From Rhizobium sp. C1 (GTDB lineage: Bacteria; Pseudomonadota; Alphaproteobacteria; Rhizobiales; Rhizobiaceae): a stretch of 64,000 bases of DNA. Shown here piece after piece: positions 45,521 through 52,899 of this stretch (position 1 is the first letter of the stretch; each line of letters opens with the position of its first letter). The position numbers and the translations under genes are program-made. The stretch spans positions 1 through 64,000 of the forward strand of contig NZ_JAJNCY010000006.1 of NCBI RefSeq assembly GCF_021026335.1, read 5' to 3'. Under the pieces are notes generated by a model. The model searched no databases and was not told the origin of the DNA. It saw nothing but the letters and a program-made list of their open reading frames with translations.

Positions 45521-45887
45521 GTTTGTCCTCCTGCTCTGCGTCAGCGCATATTATGAGACGGCGCCCCTGCCGTCTTTAAATTTTTGAACGCAGTTCGTCC
45601 TCGTTTAAGCAGGGAACAGGACTTCATGCAACTCCGCGCAATGCGAATCCGGTACGCTGTGAAACGACCGGCATTGTCTGCACAAGCCTTGAAGAATGCT
45701 GCATAATCCGCAAATTTAGAGAAAATAGTTTAAGTTTGAAATATTTAGGGCGCGCGGTTATAAACGGCCATCCGCCCTTCGCCTGCGCCAAAAAATATCC
45801 TGGGGACGACCTAAATTTTTGAACTCAAAACCGGAACCGCAAATTAATTCGATTGAAATTATAATTTCACTTATAACTTAATAAAGG
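45521..45887. other. Intergenic region upstream of pntA with a direct repeat
   Basis: A 367-bp region without a gene. It is AT-rich compared with its surroundings. The 13-mer TAAATTTTTGAAC occurs at 45577-45589 and 45812-45824. It should hold the pntA promoter. No structured RNA is evident. Confidence 0.4.
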
Positions 45888-46415
45888 TTATATAACGATT
45901 GCTAACGTCTTATGGTAGAAGGTGGTGTCGCATGGGCGGCCGTCGGGAAACAGCGCGTAACCGGGAATCACACCGGCGCGTTCCCAGCCGAGATGCTCAT
46001 AAATCTTCTCAGCCGGCTGGCCCGTAGCGGTATCCAGCACCAGCAGGCTGCGTCCGCGCGCCGCCGCTTCCCGTTCCGCCGCCTCCATGAGATGCCGCGA
46101 CAATCCCCGTCCGCGCTGGTCGGGATGAACCATTAGCTTCTTGATATCGGCGCGATGCGGCTGGTTGGGTGGCATGGCGATGCCGAGCTGCACCGAGCCG
46201 GCGATACGGCCCGCGTCTTCCAGGACCAACAGCACGATGTCGCCGCGCCCCACCGCCTCCGCCACGCTGCGCCAGTAAATCTCGGCTTCCTCGGGTGGGA
46301 AGGGCAGCATGTATCCCATCGACGCACCGCCGCGCACCGTTTCGGAGAACAGTTCGGAAAGGTCCTTGAGCGCAGCAAGGGTTTCGGCTCGGCCAAATAT
46401 GCGAATATCGGACAT
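45888..46415 (-). CDS. GNAT-family N-acetyltransferase
   Basis: A 175-residue GCN5-like acetyltransferase. The acetyl-CoA pyrophosphate loop is VHPDQRGRGLSRHLMEAAE, preceded by DIKKLM and followed by LVLDTATGQPAEKIYEHLGW. It starts one base after the XRE-cupin stop, so the two form an operon and the regulator may control it. The acceptor is unknown. Confidence 0.85.
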   Translation of the reverse strand: MSDIRIFGRAETLAALKDLSELFSETVRGGASMGYMLPFPPEEAEIYWRSVAEAVGRGDIVLLVLEDAGRIAGSVQLGIAMPPNQPHRADIKKLMVHPDQRGRGLSRHLMEAAEREAAARGRSLLVLDTATGQPAEKIYEHLGWERAGVIPGYALFPDGRPCDTTFYHKTLAIVI

Positions 46416-46416
46416 G

Positions 46417-46989
46417 TCAGTTCTTTCTGAGGATCACCGCATAGCGGCAGGGTTCTGAGCCGGGGTTCTCAAAGACAGTGCCTTGCGCGAGCGTCATGTA
46501 GAGGCAGTCGCCGGCCTGCATCTCGTGGCGGGCGCCGTCGCATTTCATGACCAATCGGCCGTCCAGCAGCCACACATATTGATCCTGCGCGGGCTCGGAG
46601 ATGACGGGCGGCATCGCCGCGCGCGCGCCAGCCGGAAGCGTCACATCGACAAGATCGGTCGCAATCGCGAAGCCCGGAGGAGACACGGCACGCCGCACAT
46701 AGCCTGTCTCCGGATCGCGCCACACCGGCTGCTCGGCCAGCCGCCGCAAGGGAGAGGGCGCCTCGGATGCCGCGGCAAAGAAGCCGGACAGCGTCTCTTT
46801 CAGAGGCCCCAGCAGCCGCGCCAGCAACACCGCCGTCGGGCTCGCCTCGCCACGCTCGATCTTCGAGATCATAGCGCGGCTGACGCCCGAAGCTGTGGCC
46901 AGCTGGTCAAGCGTCATCCCGCGCTGCAAGCGCAGCGCCTTCAGGGACTGGCCAATATTCTTTTCGATATCGTCGTTTAGAATTTCCAT
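46417..46989 (-). CDS. XRE-family regulator with C-terminal cupin domain
   Basis: A 190-residue regulator. The HTH spans residues about 10-65 (LKALRLQRGMTLDQLATASG, VSRAMISKIERGEASPTAVL). The cupin spans about 100-185 (VTLPAGARAAMPPVISEPAQ, YVWLLDGRLVMKCDG, AGDCLYMTLAQGTVFENPG). ATG 46989 is used; an upstream TTG would put the palindromic operator inside the gene. Such regulators sense a small ligand through the cupin and commonly control an adjacent acetyltransferase. Confidence 0.87.
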   Translation of the reverse strand: MEILNDDIEKNIGQSLKALRLQRGMTLDQLATASGVSRAMISKIERGEASPTAVLLARLLGPLKETLSGFFAAASEAPSPLRRLAEQPVWRDPETGYVRRAVSPPGFAIATDLVDVTLPAGARAAMPPVISEPAQDQYVWLLDGRLVMKCDGARHEMQAGDCLYMTLAQGTVFENPGSEPCRYAVILRKN

Positions 46990-47014
46990 TATAGGAGAAT
47001 TCAATATTCCTATA
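46990..47014. promoter_or_regulatory. Candidate operator of the XRE-cupin regulator
   Basis: TATAGGA (46990-46996) and TCCTATA (47008-47014) form a perfect 7-bp inverted repeat with an 11-base spacer containing GAATTC. It abuts the regulator's start codon. Confidence 0.6.
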
Positions 47015-47028
47015 GTGGAGTCAAGTCC

Positions 47029-48435
47029 TCACAGAAAATCATATGGAATGAACCCGCGCTCATGCGGCTCGATGATGAGCTTGCGCTTGAGCGGCGGGAC
47101 GGCGCGCTGGTGGCAGTCGCGGCGTTCGCAGATGCGACAGGAGATGCCGATCGGCTCGAAGGCTTCCGAGCGGGCGATGTCGAGATCGTCGGCATAGACG
47201 AGTTCGCCGGCATATTCGATCTGGCAGCCGAGCGCCAAGGCGTGCCGTTGCACCGGCGCACGGAAGCCGCCGGAGCGTTTCGAGACCGTCATGGCGAGAC
47301 AGAGATAGCGCGCACCATCCGGCGTCTCGGCCAATTGGCGGATGATCCGGTCCGGGGTCTCGAAGGCGCGGTGGACGTTCCAGAGCGGACAGGCGGAGCC
47401 AAAGCGGGCGAATTGCAGCCGCGTGGCGCTGTGGCGCTTGGTGATCGTGCCGGCCTGATCGACGCGGGCGAAGAAGAAGGGGACGCCCTTGGCGCCCGGC
47501 CGCTGGAGCGTGGAGAGCCGGTGGCAGACCTGCTCAAGGCTCGCGCCGAAACGGTCGCAGAGGAGTTCGAGATCGTAGCGCAGCTCCTTTGCCGCCGCCG
47601 CGAATGCGCCATAGGGCAGCATGACCGCGCCGGCGAAATAATTGGCAAGGCCGATGCGACAGATCGCTCCGGCATCGGCGGAACGGAATTCGGCCTTGGC
47701 GATGATCGCGTCAATGATCTTCTGATGCTCGATCAGCGCGATCTGATGGGCGATCTGGAAGGCATTCGTTGCATTGTCGGCGCGCGGGTTCAGCGTCAAG
47801 ACACGGCCGACGGGGTCGTAGCGCCGCACAGCGTTCCCTTCGCCGCCCATGACGACGCGGACGCGATGCTTCTTCTCGATCGTATCGGCCATCTGACGCA
47901 CGCGGTTGCGCGGACTTTCGCCCATCCCGCTCGCCAGCTTTTCGGCGGCGACATCCAGCTCGTGGATATAGTTGTCGATATAATGGAAGAAGTCGCGCAC
48001 CTCTTCATAGGGCGTCGGCTCGGTGGCGGCGGCGCGGGCAATCGTATCGTCCAGCTCCGCCAGCTGCTCACCGGCGCGGCGCAGCGCGCGGTGCATGGAG
48101 AGAAAGGCGTGCGCCACATCGGGCGCGCTCTGGATGACCAGCTTCAGGTCCTGCACCGAGGGCTGCTCGCCCGAAAACAGCGGATCGGCAAAGGCCTCGC
48201 CGAGATCGGCAATCAGTCGGTCGCTATCGTCATTCGAGAGGCTGGCAATGTCGAGCGCGAATTGCGAGGCGAGCGCGAGCAGCACCGGCGCGGTCACATG
48301 CCGCTGGTTTGTCTCCAGCTGCGACAGGTAGCTCACCGAGATGCCGAGCTTTCCCGCCAGCCCGGCTTGAGTGAGGCCAGCGTCAGCGCGGATATCGCGG
48401 AGCTTCCGGCCGATGAAGAGCTTTTTCGCGCGCAT
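47029..48435 (-). CDS. ScfR-like short-chain fatty acyl regulator (XRE + IrrE/ImmA-like)
   Basis: A 468-residue regulator of the RamB/PrpR-like family. The XRE HTH spans about residues 1-62 (LRDIRADAGLTQAGLAGKLG, ISVSYLSQLETNQRH). A middle ImmA/IrrE-like domain has FQIAHQIALIEHQKII, where HQIA replaces the HExxH protease motif. The C-terminal DUF2083 domain has CPLWNVHRAFETPDRIIRQL and the cysteines of ISCRICERRDCHQRA. It is divergent from pccB and probably controls propionate catabolism. ATG 48435 is used; GTG 48444 is an alternative. Confidence 0.87.
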   Translation of the reverse strand: MRAKKLFIGRKLRDIRADAGLTQAGLAGKLGISVSYLSQLETNQRHVTAPVLLALASQFALDIASLSNDDSDRLIADLGEAFADPLFSGEQPSVQDLKLVIQSAPDVAHAFLSMHRALRRAGEQLAELDDTIARAAATEPTPYEEVRDFFHYIDNYIHELDVAAEKLASGMGESPRNRVRQMADTIEKKHRVRVVMGGEGNAVRRYDPVGRVLTLNPRADNATNAFQIAHQIALIEHQKIIDAIIAKAEFRSADAGAICRIGLANYFAGAVMLPYGAFAAAAKELRYDLELLCDRFGASLEQVCHRLSTLQRPGAKGVPFFFARVDQAGTITKRHSATRLQFARFGSACPLWNVHRAFETPDRIIRQLAETPDGARYLCLAMTVSKRSGGFRAPVQRHALALGCQIEYAGELVYADDLDIARSEAFEPIGISCRICERRDCHQRAVPPLKRKLIIEPHERGFIPYDFL

Positions 48436-48449
48436 GATGTTCACAATTT

Positions 48450-48460
48450 TGCAATTTGCA
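48450..48460. promoter_or_regulatory. Candidate ScfR/RamB-type operator
   Basis: TGCAA-T-TTGCA, embedded in CAATTTTGCAATTTGCAGC, lies just upstream of the regulator start. It resembles the TTTGCAAA-type site of RamB, a relative in actinobacteria. Confidence 0.5.
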
Positions 48461-48577
48461 GCTTTTTAATTTGATACTTTCACATCACCGCTTTTTCAAT
48501 CCTTCCTGCAAGAGGAATTTAAAGCTACCAATGAGGGCATGCGGGAGGATGTGTGTGGCGGGCGAGGGCCCCTTTCA

Positions 48578-48710
48578 CTCCGTCATGCCGGACTTGATCC
48601 GGCATCCAGCCGCGCGATGTCCATCGCGCGAAAGGACTCTCAGCAAATGCATCTTTCAGCCCGCAGACGCGGGCTGGCTGGATCCCGGCTCAAGGCCGGG
48701 ATGACGACGG
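48578..48710. repeat. RIME-like palindromic element upstream of pccB
   Basis: The second copy of the element at 42282-42412. It shares CTCCGTCATGCCGGACTTG and GATCCGGCATCCAG at its left end. The right end GGATCCCGGCTCAAGGCCGG is more diverged. The internal palindrome CGCGCGATGTCCATCGCGCG is conserved. It fills most of the gap between the regulator and pccB and ends about 24 bp before the pccB start. Confidence 0.7.
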
Positions 48711-48733
48711 CGAAATGGGAGCGAGAGACGACC

Positions 48734-50266
48734 ATGCAGGACATCCTTGAAAAGCTCGAAGCGCGGCGCGCGGAAGCCCGTCTCGGCGGCGGCCAGAAGC
48801 GTATCGATGCGCAGCATGGCAAGGGCAAGCTGACGGCGCGCGAGCGGCTGGATGTGCTGCTGGATGAAGGCTCTTTCGAGGAATACGACATGTACAAGGC
48901 GCATCGCTGCGCCGATTTCGGCATGGAGACCCAGCAGTTTCCGGGCGATGGCGTCGTGACCGGCTGGGGCACGATCAACGGCCGGCCCACTTACGTCTTC
49001 TCCCAGGACTTCACCGTCTTCGGCGGTTCGCTCTCCGAGACGCATGCCGAAAAGATCTGCAAGATCATGGACCTCGCCATGCAGAACGGCGTGCCGGTGA
49101 TCGGCCTAAACGACAGTGGCGGCGCGCGCATCCAGGAAGGCGTCGCCTCACTCGGCGGCTATGCGGAAGTGTTCTGGCGCAATGTGCAGGCATCGGGCGT
49201 CATCCCGCAGATTTCGGTCATCATGGGCCCCTGCGCCGGCGGCGCGGTCTATTCGCCGGCCATGACCGACTTCATCTACATGGTCAAGGACACGTCCTAC
49301 ATGTTCGTGACCGGGCCGGATGTGGTGAAAACCGTCACCAACGAGATCGTTTCGGCGGAGGAGCTGGGTGGCGCCTCGACGCATACGAAAAAGTCCTCCG
49401 TCGCGGATGGCGCTTTTGAAAATGACGTCGAGGCGCTTATCGAAATCCGCCGCATGTTCGATTTCCTGCCGCTCTCCAGCCGCGAGAAGCCGCCGGTTCT
49501 GCCGACCGCCGACCGGCCGGACCGGATCGAGATGGCGCTGGACACGATCATCCCGGACAATCCGAACAAGCCCTATGACATGCACGAGGTGATCGCCCGC
49601 ATCGCCGATGAGGCGGATTTCTTCGAGGTGCAGAAGGATCATGCCAAGAACATTCTCTGCGGCTTCATCCGTCTCAACGGCTCGACCGTCGGCGTCGTGG
49701 CCAACCAGCCGATGGTTCTGGCCGGCTGCCTGGATATCGACAGCGCCAAGAAGGCCGGCCGCTTCGTGCGCTTCTGCGACGCCTTCAATATCCCGATCCT
49801 GACGCTGGTCGACGTCCCCGGCTTCCTGCCCGGCACGGCCCAGGAATATGGCGGCATCATCAAGCATGGCGCGAAGCTGCTCTTCGCCTATGCCGAGGCC
49901 ACCGTTCCGAAGGTGACGGTCATCACCCGCAAGGCCTATGGCGGTGCCTATGACGTGATGTCGTCCAAGCATATCCGCGCCGACGTCAACTATGCCTGGC
50001 CCACCGCACAGATCGCCGTCATGGGCGCGAAGGGCGCCACCGAAATCCTCTACCGTTCGGAACTGGGCGACCCCGACAAGATCGCCGCCCGCACGAAGGA
50101 ATACGAAGACAACTTCGCCAACCCCTTCAAGGCCGCAGAACGCGGCTTCATCGACGAGGTCATCATGCCGCATTCAACCCGGCGGCGGGTCATCCGGGCG
50201 TTTGAAATGCTGAAGACGAAGGACGTGCAGCCGCCGAAGAAGAAGCACGACAATATTCCGTTGTGA
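48734..50266 (+). CDS. pccB: Propionyl-CoA carboxylase beta subunit
   Basis: The 510-residue carboxyltransferase subunit. The two crotonase-like halves have [20 protein letters not shown] and [16 protein letters not shown] in the first, and [20 protein letters not shown] with [16 protein letters not shown] in the second. The C-terminus KKKHDNIPL is typical. With PccA it converts propionyl-CoA to methylmalonyl-CoA. ATG 48734 fits the family start [20 protein letters not shown]. Confidence 0.95.
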   Translation: MQDILEKLEARRAEARLGGGQKRIDAQHGKGKLTARERLDVLLDEGSFEEYDMYKAHRCADFGMETQQFPGDGVVTGWGTINGRPTYVFSQDFTVFGGSLSETHAEKICKIMDLAMQNGVPVIGLNDSGGARIQEGVASLGGYAEVFWRNVQASGVIPQISVIMGPCAGGAVYSPAMTDFIYMVKDTSYMFVTGPDVVKTVTNEIVSAEELGGASTHTKKSSVADGAFENDVEALIEIRRMFDFLPLSSREKPPVLPTADRPDRIEMALDTIIPDNPNKPYDMHEVIARIADEADFFEVQKDHAKNILCGFIRLNGSTVGVVANQPMVLAGCLDIDSAKKAGRFVRFCDAFNIPILTLVDVPGFLPGTAQEYGGIIKHGAKLLFAYAEATVPKVTVITRKAYGGAYDVMSSKHIRADVNYAWPTAQIAVMGAKGATEILYRSELGDPDKIAARTKEYEDNFANPFKAAERGFIDEVIMPHSTRRRVIRAFEMLKTKDVQPPKKKHDNIPL

Positions 50267-50278
50267 GCGGGGGCGGGA

Positions 50279-50515
50279 ATGCCGACGATCCTCAGATGGA
50301 AGGGCCACAAGTTCCTCTTCTACTCGAAGGAGATCGGCGAGCCGCCGCATATCCACGTGCTGAAGGACCACAAGCAGTTGAAGGTCTGGCTCTCGGATAT
50401 CCGGCTCGCAAAGAACGTCGGTTTTGCAGCCCATGAGGTCAATGATATTCTCGCGGTCATCGCGGAGTACCAAGAGAAATTCCTGGAGGCCTGGAATGAC
50501 CACTTTGGACATTGA
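50279..50515 (+). CDS. DUF4160 domain protein (putative toxin-antitoxin partner)
   Basis: A 78-residue protein with the DUF4160 pattern: PTILRWKGHKFLFYSKEIGE, PPHIHVLKDHKQLKVWL, then EVNDILAVIAEYQEKFLEAW. It overlaps the following DUF2442 gene by 20 bases. DUF4160-DUF2442 pairs are predicted type II toxin-antitoxin modules; which member is the toxin has not been established to my knowledge. Inserted 12 bp after pccB. Confidence 0.8.
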   Translation: MPTILRWKGHKFLFYSKEIGEPPHIHVLKDHKQLKVWLSDIRLAKNVGFAAHEVNDILAVIAEYQEKFLEAWNDHFGH

Positions 50516-50780
50516 TGAAAAACAGCTTCAGGTGAAGAGCGTCGATGTGACGGAGGATTTCATCGTCTTCGGGATGGCGGATGGCCGCCGGATCGAAGCG
50601 CCGCTCTGGTGGTATCCGCGCCTTCACGCTGCGACGCCGGAGCAGCGCAAGGCCTGGGAAATCCTGCCCTTCGGCGATGCGGTCGGCTGGGACGAGATCG
50701 ATGAATATATCAGCGCCAAGGCGCTGATCATTGGCGGTGCCGCCCCCGGCGCCATCCCGCCCTCGCAGGCGGCTGAATGA
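50496..50780 (+). CDS. DUF2442 domain protein (putative toxin-antitoxin partner)
   Basis: A 94-residue protein with the DUF2442 pattern: KSVDVTEDFIVFGMADGRRI, the APLWWYPRLHAATPEQRKAW segment and GDAVGWDEIDEYISAKALI. Its start lies inside the DUF4160 frame, so translation is coupled. The C-terminal tail GGAAPGAIPPSQAAE is flexible. Confidence 0.82.
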   Translation: MTTLDIDEKQLQVKSVDVTEDFIVFGMADGRRIEAPLWWYPRLHAATPEQRKAWEILPFGDAVGWDEIDEYISAKALIIGGAAPGAIPPSQAAE

Positions 50781-50865
50781 ATTTTTTTGAACACCCTGTC
50801 TTTGTTCAGGGACATCTCTACCTTATCGAGTCTTGCTCATTCGCAAAACTTGAAAGAGGAAAGCC

Positions 50866-51780
50866 ATGACCGACAACACCAAATTTCCGCCCGAGAAGAA
50901 CTTTCCCGCCGGCTATCAGCCGCCCAAGGTCTGGACCTGGGAGAAGGGCAATGGCGGCGCGTTTGCCAGCATCAACCGGCCAATAGCCGGGCCGACGCAT
51001 GAGAAGGAACTGCCGGTCGGCAAGCATCCGATCCAGCTTTATTCGCTCGGCACCCCGAACGGCGTGAAGGTCACGATCCTGCTGGAAGAGCTGCTGGCGG
51101 CCGGCCATTCGGGCGCGGAATATGATGCCTGGATCATCCGCATCAACGATGGCGACCAGTTCGGGTCCGGCTTCGTCGCGATCAACCCGAATTCCAAGAT
51201 CCCGGCCATGATGGACCATGCGCCGGTTGATGGCGGCGCGCCGATCCGGCTGTTCGAGTCCGCCTCGATGATGACCTATCTCGCCGACAAGTTCGGCGCC
51301 TTCCTGCCGAAGGATGCGCGCAAGCGGGCGGAAGTGATGAACTGGCTGTTCTGGCAGATGGGTTCCGCGCCCTTCCTCGGCGGCGGTTTCGGGCATTTCT
51401 ACGAATATGCGCCGATCAAGATCCAGTATGCCATCGACCGCTACGCCATGGAGGTGAAGCGTCAGCTCGACGTGCTGAACCGCCAGCTTGCGAACAACGA
51501 ATATATAGCCGGCGAAGAATACTCCATCGCCGATATGGCGATCCTGCCCTGGTATGGCCGTCTCGCTGCCAAGGCCGCCTATAGCGATGCCGGCGACTTC
51601 CTCTCTGTGGATGAGTACGAGCATGTGCAGCGCTGGCGCAAGCAGCTCTTCGCCCGCCCCGCCGTCGATCGCGGCTCGATGGTCAACCGCGCCTTTGGCG
51701 AGCCGTCCAAGCAGCTCCTCGAGCGCCACGATGCGTCGGACTTCGAGACGAAGACGCAAGACAAGATCGGGAAGGCGTGA
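50866..51780 (+). CDS. yghU: YghU-type glutathione S-transferase
   Basis: A 304-residue GST of the Nu/YghU class, which has disulfide-bond reductase activity on small disulfides and peroxides. FPPEKNFPAGYQPPKVWTWE opens it. The thioredoxin-fold part is IQLYSLGTPNGVKVTILLEE with NPNSKIPAMMDH. The helical domain has GEEYSIADMAILPWYGR. No catalytic Cys or Tyr at the N-domain start, consistent with the class. GAGGAAAG precedes ATG 50866. Confidence 0.87.
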   Translation: MTDNTKFPPEKNFPAGYQPPKVWTWEKGNGGAFASINRPIAGPTHEKELPVGKHPIQLYSLGTPNGVKVTILLEELLAAGHSGAEYDAWIIRINDGDQFGSGFVAINPNSKIPAMMDHAPVDGGAPIRLFESASMMTYLADKFGAFLPKDARKRAEVMNWLFWQMGSAPFLGGGFGHFYEYAPIKIQYAIDRYAMEVKRQLDVLNRQLANNEYIAGEEYSIADMAILPWYGRLAAKAAYSDAGDFLSVDEYEHVQRWRKQLFARPAVDRGSMVNRAFGEPSKQLLERHDASDFETKTQDKIGKA

Positions 51781-51783
51781 CGC

Positions 51784-52161
51784 ATGGGCAAGCTTCCCGA
51801 AATGACCAAGCATCGCGGTTTCCCGTCAGGCCTGACGGGGACCGGCTGGCAGTTCACCATCCGCCGCGCCAACCCGCGCGGCGTCACCAAGCTCTTCGAA
51901 AAGCCGCGCCCGATGACGGCCGACAAGACGGAGCCGCTGGCGGACGCCGCCTTTCTCCATGCGCTCTGGCACCATTTCGGTGAAGAGCCCTTCGAGCGTG
52001 GCAATCTTGATGCCGGACGTCTCTCACGCCTGTTCAAGCGCGAGGTCGTGCCGGCCGAGCATCCCTTCGATCCGGAGTCCTACACCGCCCTTCTGAAGAT
52101 CAACATGAACGTCGCGCGGGCCAATTTCCCGCAGTCGTTCGACGATGTGTTCGAGGTGTGA
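51784..52161 (+). CDS. Conserved hypothetical protein
   Basis: A 125-residue soluble protein starting four bases after the yghU stop, so cotranscribed. No signal peptide or transmembrane segment. Visible features are a basic N-terminal half ([20 protein letters not shown]) and an aromatic-rich middle ([20 protein letters not shown]). I recognise no family. Codon use matches its neighbours, so it is likely a real gene. Four bases after its stop comes queC. Confidence 0.65.
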   Translation: MGKLPEMTKHRGFPSGLTGTGWQFTIRRANPRGVTKLFEKPRPMTADKTEPLADAAFLHALWHHFGEEPFERGNLDAGRLSRLFKREVVPAEHPFDPESYTALLKINMNVARANFPQSFDDVFEV

Positions 52162-52165
52162 GGCG

Positions 52166-52870
52166 ATGATGCAGGGCAAGGCGCTTGTGCTGTTTTCCGG
52201 CGGGCAGGATTCCGCGACCTGCCTCGCCTGGGCGCTCGAGAATTTCGAAGCGGTCGAGACGGTCGGCTTCGATTATCGGCAGAACCACAGCGTCGAGCTT
52301 GAAGTGCGGCTCACCTTCCTTGCCCGGCTGAAGTCCGAGTTTCCGCAATGGGCGGAAAAGCTCGGTGAAGACCATATGGTGGATATGGGCCTTCTCGGCG
52401 CGATTTCCGAGACGGCGCTGACCCGCGACATGCAAATCGAGATGGATGAGGCGGGCCTGCCGAACACCTTCGTGCCGGGCCGCAATCTCCTTTTCTTCAC
52501 GGCGGCCGCAGCACTCGCCTATCGGCGCAATGCGAAGCATCTCGTCGGCGGCATGTGCGAGACGGATTATTCCGGCTATCCGGACTGCCGCGACGACACG
52601 CTGAAGAGCCTGCAGGTGACGCTGTCGCTGGGGCTCGATCGCCGGCAGGTCATCCATACGCCGCTGATGTGGCTGACGAAAGCCGAGACCTGGCGGATGG
52701 CCGAGGGGCTGGGCGGCAAGCCGCTGGTCGATCTCATTCTGGAGGAGAGCCATAGCTGTTACCGGGGTGACCGCACGACGCGGCACCCCTGGGGCTATGG
52801 CTGCGGGACCTGCCCGGCCTGTGAACTCAGGCAGGCAGGTTACGAACAATATCGTGCCGAACGTCTGTGA
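52166..52870 (+). CDS. queC: 7-cyano-7-deazaguanine synthase
   Basis: A 234-residue ATP-dependent enzyme turning carboxydeazaguanine into preQ0 for queuosine in t[22 protein letters not shown] is the PP-loop. The zinc cluster is [17 protein letters not shown] near the C-terminus. [19 protein letters not shown] is also typical. Tandem ATGs at 52166 and 52169. Its placement between propionate genes is unusual. Confidence 0.95.
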   Translation: MMQGKALVLFSGGQDSATCLAWALENFEAVETVGFDYRQNHSVELEVRLTFLARLKSEFPQWAEKLGEDHMVDMGLLGAISETALTRDMQIEMDEAGLPNTFVPGRNLLFFTAAAALAYRRNAKHLVGGMCETDYSGYPDCRDDTLKSLQVTLSLGLDRRQVIHTPLMWLTKAETWRMAEGLGGKPLVDLILEESHSCYRGDRTTRHPWGYGCGTCPACELRQAGYEQYRAERL

Positions 52871-52899
52871 TCGGCACAAAAGGGTAGGAAGCAAACAGC

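Noticed and set aside
42827-45556. A 909-codon plus-strand open frame across pntB and pntA
   Set aside because: It lies wholly opposite pntAB, is rich in Arg, His, Asp and Glu as expected for a shadow frame, and has no recognisable domain.
46987-47004. Upstream TTG start for the XRE-cupin regulator
   Set aside because: It would place the start inside the palindromic operator; ATG 46989 fits the family better.
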